DNA of 28,236 nt, taken from Bacillota bacterium (GTDB taxonomy: Bacteria; Bacillota; Sulfobacillia; Sulfobacillales; Sulfobacillaceae). A model generated the notes under the pieces. It saw nothing but the letters and a program-made list of their open reading frames with translations. It ran no database searches and was not told where the DNA came from. Shown piece by piece: positions 14,404 through 21,626 of the stretch. Within the stretch, counting starts at the first letter, position 1, and every line of letters begins with the position of its first letter. The stretch covers positions 1 to 28,236 of the forward strand of contig JAMDDZ010000077.1 of the NCBI GenBank assembly GCA_023488565.1, read 5' to 3'. The translations under genes were made by a program, and so were the position numbers.

Positions 14404-14739
14404 ATGACCATCCTACATACTGTTTTAGGACCGCGCATCGTAGTGGCTGTTAATGGCGACCTGGATTTGAAAACGGCTCAACCACTGCGCGATGCCCTAG
14501 ACCAATTGATTGACAGGTATCCAGATAAGAATTTGCTGCTGGATTTGGCGGAAGTGGATTTTGTTGATAGCTCGGGGATTGGCGTGATCTTAGGCCGCTA
14601 CCGTAAACTGACAGAGCGGCATCGTACAATGTCATTAGCCGGGGTAAAACCGGCATTGCGCACCGTATTGGAGTTAGCCGGAATTTTTTCCATTATCGCC
14701 GTAGTGGATAGCCCAGTGCGTAAAGAGGCCGAGCAATAG
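14404..14739 (+). CDS. spoIIAA: Anti-sigma F factor antagonist SpoIIAA
   Basis: STAS-domain anti-anti-sigma factor. In its unphosphorylated form it binds SpoIIAB and frees SigF in the forespore; SpoIIAB inactivates it by phosphorylating a serine in the DSSG loop. That loop is seen as VDFVDSSGIGVILGRYR, with the phosphorylated residue expected at Ser57. The start is the ATG at 14404 because GGAGGAGG (14391-14398) lies 5 bases before it; the longer frame from 14389 would begin on the RBS. The protein is then 111 residues, close to the usual 115-117. Genes spoIIAA, spoIIAB and sigF form the classical tricistronic operon. I see no clear SigH-type promoter in the short gap after the preceding terminator. 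Confidence 0.95.
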   Translation: MTILHTVLGPRIVVAVNGDLDLKTAQPLRDALDQLIDRYPDKNLLLDLAEVDFVDSSGIGVILGRYRKLTERHRTMSLAGVKPALRTVLELAGIFSIIAVVDSPVRKEAEQ

Positions 14740-14786
14740 ACCACATCGCAAGTTAGGTGAAGCGGAGGATGGGGGAGGAGTATACA

Positions 14787-15230
14787 TTGACCAATCGTAT
14801 GACCTTAAGGTTTTTGTCCTTGGCCGAAAATGTGGGTCTAGCGCGTGTTGCGGTGGCTTCATTGGCTAGTCAAACCCGGTTTTCGCTACAGGACGTTGAT
14901 GAGATAAAAGTTGCGGTATCCGAAGCCGTGTCCAATGCCATCATTCATGGATATTTAGGAAAAACTGACGGCTGGGTCCAGGTTGATTGCCTTTTAGACA
15001 ATTCCGGTCTCACGGTAACAGTGGAGGATTGGGGCGTGGGTATTGAGGACGTGGAATTGGCCCGACAACCAGCCTATTCCCGGGATCCCGAGCGCATGGG
15101 ACTGGGATTTGTATTTATGGAATCCTTTATGCATGGATTAACGGTGGAATCTATTCCGGGACAGGGCACCCGGGTGGAGATGCGCCGTCTGGTGACCATA
15201 TCCGGGGAACTGTCGCGCGATGCCCAATGA
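14787..15230 (+). CDS. spoIIAB: Anti-sigma F factor SpoIIAB (serine kinase)
   Basis: An HPK/GHKL-type kinase that binds and inhibits SigF and phosphorylates SpoIIAA. The Bergerat ATP-binding motifs are present: N-box SEAVSNAIIHGY, G1 VEDWGVGIED and G2 ERMGLGFVFMESFM. I choose the TTG at 14787 because GGGGGAGGAG lies 6-7 bases upstream and the resulting N-terminus MTNRMTLRFLSLAENVGLAR lines up with the Bacillus protein (MKNEMHLQFSAL). The upstream GTG frame would run through the RBS. The length is then 147 residues, against 146 in Bacillus. Its stop lies 11 bp inside the sigF start, so translation of the inhibitor and its sigma factor is probably coupled. Confidence 0.95.
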   Translation: MTNRMTLRFLSLAENVGLARVAVASLASQTRFSLQDVDEIKVAVSEAVSNAIIHGYLGKTDGWVQVDCLLDNSGLTVTVEDWGVGIEDVELARQPAYSRDPERMGLGFVFMESFMHGLTVESIPGQGTRVEMRRLVTISGELSRDAQ

Positions 15231-15993
15231 TGAGCCAGGGTACCCGACTTCAAGTGCCGAAGAACTAGACCTCTACCGTCAAGCCCAGGCGGGGAATAAG
15301 CTGGCTCGAGAGGAGTTGGTAGAACGGCACTGGAACTTAATCTGGCACATTGTTCACCGATTTACTGGCCGCGGACAAGATCTGGAAGATTTGTTTCAAG
15401 TTGGCGCCATTGGCTTGTTAAAAGCCATTGACCGCTTTGACGTGGATCGCGGGTTAAAATTTTCCACTTATGCAGTCCCTCTCATTATGGGAGAAATTCG
15501 CCGGCACTTGAGAGATGACCAACCGATGCGGATTGCGCGTTCATTGCGCGAATTGGGAATGAAAGTAGAGCAAAAACGTTCTCAGATGGCACAAAAATTG
15601 GGTCGGGATCCCACGGCTTTGGAGATTTCTCAAGAAATTGGGGTCGATGTGGCGGAAATCAGCGAAGCGATGGATGCGGTACGTCCGCTTGCCTCTTTGA
15701 ATCAGCCCATCGAGACGGCCAATGGGTCGGAAACTCACCTAGCCGACACGATTCATGACACATCGGGCGAAGCCGAGTGGTTGGAACAAATGGCGTTAAC
15801 CCAGGCATTTGAGCAATTAGACGAGCGTGAGCGATATATTCTGAAAGCCCGATTTGTCGAGGGCCGCACCCAAATGGATGTGGCAAAACGTTTAAATGTG
15901 TCTCAGGTACAGATTTCGCGTTTGGAGCGTAAGGCGTTGGACCGTCTAAAAATTTCACTAGCAGACGCGCCGATGTCGCACGATAATCATTGA
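15220..15993 (+). CDS. sigF: Forespore sigma factor SigF
   Basis: RNA polymerase sigma-70 family sporulation factor, 257 residues, which directs the first forespore-specific transcription. Region 2 is seen as EELVERHWNLIWHIVHRF and DLEDLFQVGAIGLLKAID followed by KFSTYAVPLIMGEIRRHLRD. Region 3 is MKVEQKRSQMAQKLGRDPTA. Region 4 has a helix-turn-helix in TQMDVAKRLNVSQVQISRLE. Position after spoIIAA-spoIIAB identifies it as SigF rather than SigG or SigB. The ATG at 15220 overlaps spoIIAB by 11 bp and has only a weak RBS (GGGGAA), consistent with coupled translation. A forespore-type promoter and the dodecin-like/spoVA genes follow directly. Confidence 0.95.
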   Translation: MPNDEPGYPTSSAEELDLYRQAQAGNKLAREELVERHWNLIWHIVHRFTGRGQDLEDLFQVGAIGLLKAIDRFDVDRGLKFSTYAVPLIMGEIRRHLRDDQPMRIARSLRELGMKVEQKRSQMAQKLGRDPTALEISQEIGVDVAEISEAMDAVRPLASLNQPIETANGSETHLADTIHDTSGEAEWLEQMALTQAFEQLDERERYILKARFVEGRTQMDVAKRLNVSQVQISRLERKALDRLKISLADAPMSHDNH

Positions 15994-16001
15994 ATCCGGG
16001 C

Positions 16002-16031
16002 AAATGAAACGAATCTTTCTTGGTCATACTA
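16002..16031 (+). promoter_or_regulatory. Candidate SigG promoter of the spoVA operon
   Basis: AAATG at 16002-16006 is followed after exactly 18 bases by CATACTA at 16025-16031. The -10 is a full match to the Bacillus SigG consensus CATNHTA, and four of the five -35 bases fit GHATR. The predicted transcript starts near 16038, about 35 bases before the dodecin-like gene. In Bacillus the spoVA operon is SigG-dependent, which agrees with this placement. Confidence 0.5.
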
Positions 16032-16062
16032 CCCCTGAATCTTGATGACAAGATAAGGGGGT
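16031..16062 (+). promoter_or_regulatory. Hairpin overlapping the RBS of the dodecin-like gene
   Basis: ACCCCT-ga-ATCTTG-atga-CAAGAT-a-AGGGGGT can form a stem of 6 + 6 pairs with a small internal bulge, followed by TCTTTTCTTT. It could be a terminator for sigF. Its 3' arm AAGGGGG is also the only Shine-Dalgarno candidate for the ATG at 16072, so the full hairpin would hide it. A transcript starting at the SigG site (near 16038) would lack the ACCCCT arm and keep only the inner stem, leaving the RBS free, whereas sigF read-through RNA would fold completely. Confidence 0.5.
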
Positions 16063-16071
16063 CTTTTCTTT

Positions 16072-16287
16072 ATGGCAACGGTGGCAAAGGTAATAGAACT
16101 GGTAGGGCAATCTTCGACTAGTTGGCAGGATGCGGTACAAGGGGCAGTGCAAGAGGCCCACCGTACCATTGACCACATAACCGGGGTGGAAGTCACGAAT
16201 TGGACAGCGGCGGTGGATGGCGGCAAGGTGACCGAATATAAGGTTGACGTCAAAATCGCTTTTGCGGTGGATCCCAACCGCCAATAG
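16072..16287 (+). CDS. Dodecin-like protein heading the spoVA operon
   Basis: A 71-residue protein of the dodecin family, small beta-alpha-beta proteins that form hollow dodecamers and often store flavins. The family start MATVAKVIELVGQSSTSWQD, the helix QGAVQEAHRTIDHI and the end GKVTEYKVDVKIAFAVD are clear. The Trp that stacks on flavin in well-studied dodecins (the W of the R/D-W-F-E-V motif) aligns with Gly here (HITGVEV), while a different Trp appears six residues later (TNW). Flavin binding in the known manner is therefore doubtful. It is followed 14 bp later by spoVAC and preceded by a candidate SigG promoter, so it should be made in the forespore with the dipicolinate channel. The AAGGGGG RBS lies in a hairpin. 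Confidence 0.85.
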   Translation: MATVAKVIELVGQSSTSWQDAVQGAVQEAHRTIDHITGVEVTNWTAAVDGGKVTEYKVDVKIAFAVDPNRQ

Positions 16288-16301
16288 GGGGAGTCCATTC
16301 C

Positions 16302-16763
16302 ATGGCAAATCAAGAAACCAGCTCAGCGGCGCGCAACTACCAAGAGCTAGTCAAAAAGAAACGACCCGGCAAACCCGTCCTTAAAAACCTGATCTATGCA
16401 TTTGTGGTTGGGGGAGCGATTTCGGTAGTTGGTCAAGGAATACAGTGGGGCTTTATGCAGTATGGCATGAGTGCCAAAGACGCTACCAGTCCGACAACCG
16501 TTGTGTTAATCGGATTAGGGGCATTGTTTACCGGATTGGGTTGGTACGACCAATTGGTCAAAAGAGGTGGCATGGGAGGGACTTTGCCGATTACCGGGTT
16601 TGCCAATGCGATGGTGGCACCAGCAATGGAATTTCGCAGTGAGGGCCTTATCCTGGGCGTGGGCGCCAAATTATTTACCGTTGCTGGTCCGGTGTTGGTT
16701 TATGGGTTAAGTGCGGCTTTCGTCGTGGGATTGATTCGGTTTCTGATAACGGGGGTCGCGTAG
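16302..16763 (+). CDS. spoVAC: Stage V sporulation protein AC
   Basis: An integral inner-membrane protein of the SpoVA channel that moves Ca-dipicolinate into the forespore and releases it at germination; SpoVAC can act as a mechanosensitive channel in Bacillus. The 153-residue protein has a basic N-terminal tail (YQELVKKKRPGKP), then about four membrane segments. The conserved block GLGALFTGLGWYDQLVKRGG followed by PITGFANAMVAPAMEFRSEG is diagnostic of SpoVAC. RBS GGGGGAG precedes the ATG. The gap to spoVAD is 1 bp, indicating tight operon structure. The hydrophobic parts pair with the related SpoVAE (17790-18140), with which it probably forms the pore. Confidence 0.93.
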   Translation: MANQETSSAARNYQELVKKKRPGKPVLKNLIYAFVVGGAISVVGQGIQWGFMQYGMSAKDATSPTTVVLIGLGALFTGLGWYDQLVKRGGMGGTLPITGFANAMVAPAMEFRSEGLILGVGAKLFTVAGPVLVYGLSAAFVVGLIRFLITGVA

Positions 16764-16764
16764 A

Positions 16765-17793
16765 ATGGCGGCCCGGAAAATTGGCCCTGGCACCTATCAG
16801 ATGAGTCGGGTAGGCATTAAGTCGACCGCTGCGATCGTGGGTCCTAAGGAAGGGGAAGGGCCGCTTCGAACGTACTTTGATGAAGTATGGGAGTCGGAAA
16901 CTCATCAACAGAAAAGTGTTGAACGCGCGGAACGTATGTTGTTGGAAGACACCATGAACTTGGCGGTTGAGAAGGCAGGTTGTCGGTGGCCGGAAATTGA
17001 TCTGGTTTTGGGAGGAGACCTGCTAGACCAAATTGTGTCTACGAATTTCGTGGCACGGAGGCATCAACGTCCGCTGTTAGGTTTGTTTTCCGCCTGTGCT
17101 GTCTTCACCGAAGCCTTGGGCTTAGGCGGATTGTTAGTGGCCGACCATGAACCCACGACAGTGGCCGTAGGTGCGGTAAGCCATCATATGGCAGCCGAAC
17201 GCCAATTTCGGTTTCCCGTGGAACTCGGCTATCAAAGAACTCCCACCGCCGCCTGGACCGCCACTGCCGCAGGGGCGGTGGTTGTGGGGCCAGCGGAAGT
17301 TGGTCACGTCGTGATCGACGGGGTAACTTTCGGCCGGGTAGTGGATTGGGGGTCAAAAGATCCCAACGACATGGGCAGTGCCATGGCGCCTGCTGCGTTT
17401 GATACTATCAAACAGCATTTGGTGGCAACTGGTGAGGGCATTAATGATTACGATGCGATTTTTACCGGCGACTTGGGGGTTTTGGGGGTGAATTTGCTCC
17501 AAGCCCTAGGCAACAAAGAAGGTTTGCATTTTGACGATAGGCTCAATGATTGTGGCAAAAGCTTGTACTACCTGAAAGAACAAGATGTGCACAATGGGGC
17601 ATCGGGACCCGGGTGTTCCGCCAGTGTATTTGCAGGATATTTACACCACCGGTTGTTGTCGGGGGAATGGCGGCGACTGCTATTGGTGGCCACGGGGGCT
17701 TTGTTTTCGCCGACAACCTATCAACAAGGGGAATCCATTCCCTGTATCGCGCATGCTGTGAGTTTAGGCAGACCGGAGGCCAAGTTATCATGA
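16765..17793 (+). CDS. spoVAD: Stage V sporulation protein AD
   Basis: The soluble SpoVA subunit with a thiolase-like fold that binds dipicolinic acid and docks on the spore membrane channel. The 342-residue length is standard. Visible family blocks include DLVLGGDLLDQIVSTNF, GLFSACAVFTEALGLGG (equivalent to the thiolase Cys loop), VAVGAVSHHMAAERQFRFP and the Gly-rich C-terminal region GASGPGCSASVFAGY. The ATG directly follows the spoVAC stop. The TGA overlaps the spoVAE ATG (ATGA), so stoichiometric production is likely. No unusual features are seen. Confidence 0.95.
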   Translation: MAARKIGPGTYQMSRVGIKSTAAIVGPKEGEGPLRTYFDEVWESETHQQKSVERAERMLLEDTMNLAVEKAGCRWPEIDLVLGGDLLDQIVSTNFVARRHQRPLLGLFSACAVFTEALGLGGLLVADHEPTTVAVGAVSHHMAAERQFRFPVELGYQRTPTAAWTATAAGAVVVGPAEVGHVVIDGVTFGRVVDWGSKDPNDMGSAMAPAAFDTIKQHLVATGEGINDYDAIFTGDLGVLGVNLLQALGNKEGLHFDDRLNDCGKSLYYLKEQDVHNGASGPGCSASVFAGYLHHRLLSGEWRRLLLVATGALFSPTTYQQGESIPCIAHAVSLGRPEAKLS

Positions 17794-18140
17794 TGTTTTT
17801 TTGGGCATTCCTGGTGGGCGGCCTCATGTGTGTGCTTGCCCAGTTGACGTTGGACCTGTTTCCCGTGACCCCGGCCCACGTCCTGGTATTGTTTGTCGTG
17901 CTAGGAGCTGTATTTGGTGGCGTCGGGCTTTATGGCAAGCTGGTATCTTTTGCCGGTGCTGGTGCCACCGTACCATTGCCCGGATTTGGCTATACTCTGG
18001 TATCCGGTATCGGGGAAGCTGTAAAAGAAAAAGGCGTATTAGGTCTTTTGACAGGCGGTTTGACTGCAGCCGCAGGAGGGATCAAAGCCGCCGTCTTATT
18101 TGGCCTTCTGGCTTCATTGCTCTTCAAGCCAAAAGCCTAA
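17790..18140 (+). CDS. spoVAE: Stage V sporulation protein AE (membrane subunit)
   Basis: A 116-residue membrane protein related to SpoVAC, the second channel-forming subunit for dipicolinate (SpoVAEb in Bacillus nomenclature). It starts ATG-ATG at 17790, overlapping the spoVAD stop, with GGAGG about 10 bases upstream; the longer upstream frame is only an overlap with spoVAD. About three to four hydrophobic segments are visible. The shared SpoVAC/SpoVAE signature GGVGLYGKLVSFAGAGATVP and LPGFGYTLVSGI lies in the middle. It is followed after 25 bp by the soluble SpoVAEa gene. Confidence 0.93.
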   Translation: MMFFWAFLVGGLMCVLAQLTLDLFPVTPAHVLVLFVVLGAVFGGVGLYGKLVSFAGAGATVPLPGFGYTLVSGIGEAVKEKGVLGLLTGGLTAAAGGIKAAVLFGLLASLLFKPKA

Positions 18141-18165
18141 GATAGGGATTAAGGAGGAAGGACAC

Positions 18166-18729
18166 ATGGCACACGATGTAATCGTAGTGACCGATGGCGA
18201 CGAGACCGCATATCGCGCCATTGACGCCGCATGTCAAGAGCTGGAGTTGTTTGCGTTGAAAGCTTCGCAAGGCAATCCTACCCCTTTATCGGGGAAGGCT
18301 CTGGTGCAAGCGGTGTTAGAAGCCCCGAAAGAACCGGTCGTAGTGATGGTCGATGACCGAGGTCAGGCCGACCAAGGTGTTGGGGAACGAGATCTCGAGG
18401 TGCTTTTAAAATCGCCGAAATTGAATGTGCTGGGAGTGGTGGCGGTTGCGGCCAATACCCGGCACGTGGAAGGAGTAGCCGTAGATGCCTCGGTGACTCA
18501 AACCGGCGAGATTACTGATGGAGTCGTGGACAAACAAGGACGTGCCACGTCTGGAAACACATTGCATGGGGATACGGTGGATGTACTGCAAGGTCATGAC
18601 GGGTTACCAGTAATTGGTCTTGGGGATCCAGGCAAAATGGAGGGTCATGACAGCATGTCGCAGGGAGTTCCTGCCACTAAAAAAGCATTGCAGGAAATTT
18701 TGCGACGGAGTGGATACCATGGAAGTTAA
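18166..18729 (+). CDS. spoVAEa: Stage V sporulation protein AE1 (SpoVAEa-type)
   Basis: A soluble protein of 187 residues belonging to the SpoVAEa / PF14097 family, which in Bacillus lies between SpoVAEb and SpoVAF and is found in the spore outer part. The start MAHDVIVVTDGDETAYRAID is typical, with VVVMVDDRGQADQGVGERDL and the VVAVAANTRHVEGVAVDASV block. The ATG at 18166 follows AAGGAGGAAGG, far better than the longer frame from 18100. Its exact role is unknown even in Bacillus. The end overlaps the spoVAF start by 11 bp. Confidence 0.9.
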   Translation: MAHDVIVVTDGDETAYRAIDAACQELELFALKASQGNPTPLSGKALVQAVLEAPKEPVVVMVDDRGQADQGVGERDLEVLLKSPKLNVLGVVAVAANTRHVEGVAVDASVTQTGEITDGVVDKQGRATSGNTLHGDTVDVLQGHDGLPVIGLGDPGKMEGHDSMSQGVPATKKALQEILRRSGYHGS

Positions 18730-20239
18730 ATTTAAGCAGGAGGGCCAAGCCAAAGTCGAATCCCAGATGGTGTCTCTCGATCTGCAGGCCAACCTGCGTT
18801 GGCTAAAGGACTTTCTCGGGTACAAAGAAACATTTGATGTCATTGTTCGGGAGTTTAAAATTGGTGCCAGAAATGCCGCTTTAGTCTATATTGATTCCTT
18901 CGTGGACCAAACCGTGCTCACTTTGATCATGGAAAAATTGCTGGGAACTCCTGAGGATGCCCTAGAGTTTCCCACGCTGCAAAAGCTGCTCAACCGCCAT
19001 GTGCCATTTATTGAAATTACACCAGAAACCAAGCTGAAAACCGTTTCACAACAAATCTTGTCCGGTCCCGCAGCACTGATAGTAGATGGTTTAAGCCATG
19101 TTATTGTCATGGATGTGCGTAAATATCCGGAAAGGCAACCATCTGAACCTTCGTTGGAAAGGGTCTTACGGGGACCACGAGATGGCTTTGTCGAAACCCT
19201 AGTATTTAATACGATTTTGATTCGGCGTCGGCTGCGCGATCCGAATTTGCGCATTGAGATGTTGGAAGTGGGGAGACGGTCCAAATCCGATGTGGCATTA
19301 ATTTACATTAAGGACATTGCCAATGACTTTTTCATCCGGCAGGTTCGTCAACGGATCCGAGATATTGACGTTGATGCGCTGACGATGTCAGAAAAGGCGC
19401 TTCAGGAATGGATTTTACACAAGCCTTGGTGGAATCCGTGGCCTAACAGTCGGTTTACCGAACGCCCAGACGTGGCAGCGGAGCATTTGACTGAGGGGCA
19501 TGTGCTGGTCATGATTGATACGTCACCCAATGCTATGATTCTGCCGGTCACACTTTTTTCGTTTTTGCAATCGGTGGAGGAATATCATGAAGACGTATTG
19601 ATAGGCTCGTATCTAAAATGGGTTCGCTTTAGCGGGCTTATGTTTTCGTGGCTCGGTCCGCCCTTATGGTATGCATTTTTGATGGCCCACGTGGTGTTCC
19701 CCGGTCATTGGGCGATCTTGGAAACCCCGACAATCAAAGAAGTACCGATTTTCTGGCAATTAGTGGGGGCAGAAATTGGAGTAGATTTGTTACGCTTGGC
19801 ACTTACCTTTAGTCCCGATCCGCTCACCCAATCCATGGGGTTTTTTGGTGCCATTTTGTTGGGTGATGTCGCGATAAAGGCCAAAATGATTGATGCCGAA
19901 GTGATGGTCTATGTGGCAATTGCGGCCGTGGGCACATTTACTTCTCCCGATATTGACTTTGGGATGGCAATTCGGTTATTGCGGGCATTTCTTTTAATCT
20001 TTACTGGGCTAGGAGTTTGGTTTGGAGAAATATGGTGGGGGTTTGGCCTTGGAGTGGCAATCCCCGTGCTAATCGCGGCAAATACTAATTCTTTTGGTAT
20101 CCGTTACCTTTGGCCGATCTATCCCTTTAATGCTGATGCGTTAGGCAGCGAACTCATCCGTAAGCCATTGAATCGCAAAGTAATGCGACCGGCACTTACC
20201 TTGCCGCGCGACCGGACTCATCGTCGGCCTAAGGTGTGA
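18719..20239 (+). CDS. spoVAF: Stage V sporulation protein AF (GerA-A family)
   Basis: A 506-residue membrane protein of the GerAA / SpoVAF family. The N-terminal cytoplasmic region of about 290 residues carries the family segments DSFVDQTVLTLIMEKLL and VDGLSHVIVMDVRKYPERQP and EPSLERVLRGPRDGFVETLV. The C-terminal part has several membrane helices (for example WLGPPLWYAFLMAHVVF). In Bacillus SpoVAF helps amplify germination signals with the GerA-type receptors. The ATG at 18719 is chosen over the upstream frame because of GGAGTGG just before it and because EVKFKQEG then SLDLQANLRWLKDFLG matches the normal N-terminus. GerAB and GerAC partners are not in the window. It closes the spoVA operon; no strong terminator follows. 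Confidence 0.92.
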   Translation: MEVKFKQEGQAKVESQMVSLDLQANLRWLKDFLGYKETFDVIVREFKIGARNAALVYIDSFVDQTVLTLIMEKLLGTPEDALEFPTLQKLLNRHVPFIEITPETKLKTVSQQILSGPAALIVDGLSHVIVMDVRKYPERQPSEPSLERVLRGPRDGFVETLVFNTILIRRRLRDPNLRIEMLEVGRRSKSDVALIYIKDIANDFFIRQVRQRIRDIDVDALTMSEKALQEWILHKPWWNPWPNSRFTERPDVAAEHLTEGHVLVMIDTSPNAMILPVTLFSFLQSVEEYHEDVLIGSYLKWVRFSGLMFSWLGPPLWYAFLMAHVVFPGHWAILETPTIKEVPIFWQLVGAEIGVDLLRLALTFSPDPLTQSMGFFGAILLGDVAIKAKMIDAEVMVYVAIAAVGTFTSPDIDFGMAIRLLRAFLLIFTGLGVWFGEIWWGFGLGVAIPVLIAANTNSFGIRYLWPIYPFNADALGSELIRKPLNRKVMRPALTLPRDRTHRRPKV

Positions 20240-20303
20240 GTTCATTGTTGACCGCCAATTCTCCTCCATGCTAGGCTAGAATGGCATAGGGAGGCACCAG
20301 TTT

Positions 20304-21623
20304 ATGAAACCAGACACATTTGCGGTCGATCAGCATCAACAGATATCAATTGGCGGCGTCACACTGGCTCATTTGGCCAAAAAATATGGCACCCCGCTTT
20401 ACGTATTAGATTATGAAACGATTGTGCACCGCATTCGAGATTATCAAGATGCGTTAAATGAGTTAAACCCAGCCGGACAAGCCTTTTATGCCGGCAAAGC
20501 TTTTCTCTGCCAAGCCATGGCAGGATTATTGGAACAACAACACATAGGATTGGACGTGGTATCCGGAGGGGAGTTATACACGGCATTGCAAGCGGGATTT
20601 AATCCGGATCGAATCATGTTCCATGGCAATGTCAAAACCCGCGAAGAAATTGCGTATGCCTTAAACGCCAAAGTCGGTCATATTGTCTGTGACTCGATGG
20701 ATGAACTAGAGCGCATTGAGGAAGAAGCGGCTCGTTTGGGGTGCCTGGCACCGGTATTGTTGCGGATAACTCCGGGAATTGAAGCGCATACCCATGAGTT
20801 TATCCGCACCGGACAATTTGATTCCAAGTTTGGATTTGGGTTGGGTGATGGTCTGGCCGATCGAGCGGTGGAACGTGCTTTAGACCTTAAGCATGTGATG
20901 TTAAAAGGATTTCATGCGCATATTGGGTCCCAAATTCTCGAGGAAGATCCCTTCATCCTTAACGCCGAAAGTTTGTTGCGATATAGCCTCGGCTGGAATC
21001 AACGCCGTGGCTGGTGGCCAGAAGTGCTGAATATCGGGGGCGGCTTCGGGGTTCGTTACCAACCAGGGGATCATCCACCGCGGTTGACCACTGTGGTCAG
21101 CGCAATTAATGAATTGCTGCACGGGTTAACGCCTCAAGGGTTGATCGCTCCTCGGACCTTTATGGAACCAGGCCGTTCCATTATTGCGGAAGCGGGGGTT
21201 ACTTTATACCGGGTATTGGTTAAAAAAGAGGTGCCTGGAGGCAAACGTTACGTTGCGGTGGACGGAGGCATGGGAGACAATATCCGCCCCGCCTTGTATC
21301 AGGCGGAATACAGGGCCGTCATTGACGGTAAAGTGGACCAGGCGGATATGGAAACGGTCACTGTAGCCGGGCGCTACTGCGAAACCGGTGACGTGCTGAT
21401 GAAGGACATTGCTCTGCCAGTGGTGGCGGTAGAGGATCTTCTGGTGGTGTTTGACACCGGTGCCTATAATTATTCGATGGCCTCCAATTATAATCGGGTT
21501 CCCAGACCCGCAGTGGTATTAGTGCATCAAGGCCAGGACTATTTATGGGTTGCTCGTGAATCTTATCAAGATTTGACTCGTGCCGACAACCCATATGTTA
21601 TGACAGCAGACGAGTATCGGTAA
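20304..21623 (+). CDS. lysA: Diaminopimelate decarboxylase
   Basis: PLP-dependent diaminopimelate decarboxylase (EC 4.1.1.20), the last step of lysine synthesis from meso-diaminopimelate. The 439-residue length is normal. PLP-binding Lys65 is in FYAGKAFLCQAM, with HIGSQI, the phosphate-binding Gly-rich loop LNIGGGFGVRYQ, EPGRSIIAEAG and the active-site Cys in YCETGDVLMKD; YNYSMASNYNR near the end is diagnostic. The gap after spoVAF is 64 bp, with GGGAGG before the ATG. In Bacillus lysA also follows spoVAF. The enzyme consumes the meso-DAP needed for cortex peptidoglycan, which may explain the neighbourhood. Confidence 0.95.
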   Translation: MKPDTFAVDQHQQISIGGVTLAHLAKKYGTPLYVLDYETIVHRIRDYQDALNELNPAGQAFYAGKAFLCQAMAGLLEQQHIGLDVVSGGELYTALQAGFNPDRIMFHGNVKTREEIAYALNAKVGHIVCDSMDELERIEEEAARLGCLAPVLLRITPGIEAHTHEFIRTGQFDSKFGFGLGDGLADRAVERALDLKHVMLKGFHAHIGSQILEEDPFILNAESLLRYSLGWNQRRGWWPEVLNIGGGFGVRYQPGDHPPRLTTVVSAINELLHGLTPQGLIAPRTFMEPGRSIIAEAGVTLYRVLVKKEVPGGKRYVAVDGGMGDNIRPALYQAEYRAVIDGKVDQADMETVTVAGRYCETGDVLMKDIALPVVAVEDLLVVFDTGAYNYSMASNYNRVPRPAVVLVHQGQDYLWVARESYQDLTRADNPYVMTADEYR

Positions 21624-21626
21624 CCA

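Noticed and set aside
17550..17789. Longer upstream frame for the spoVAE gene
   Set aside because: It overlaps spoVAD by 240 bp; the ATG at 17790 has a good RBS and matches the family N-terminus.
18614..18718. Longer upstream frame for spoVAF
   Set aside because: The extension overlaps spoVAEa in another frame, lacks family similarity, and a good RBS precedes the ATG at 18719.
20248..20282. TTGACC plus TAGAAT as a SigA promoter for lysA
   Set aside because: The spacing is 23 bp, too long, and the better-spaced TAGGCT matches poorly. The -10 would also place the start almost on the lysA RBS.
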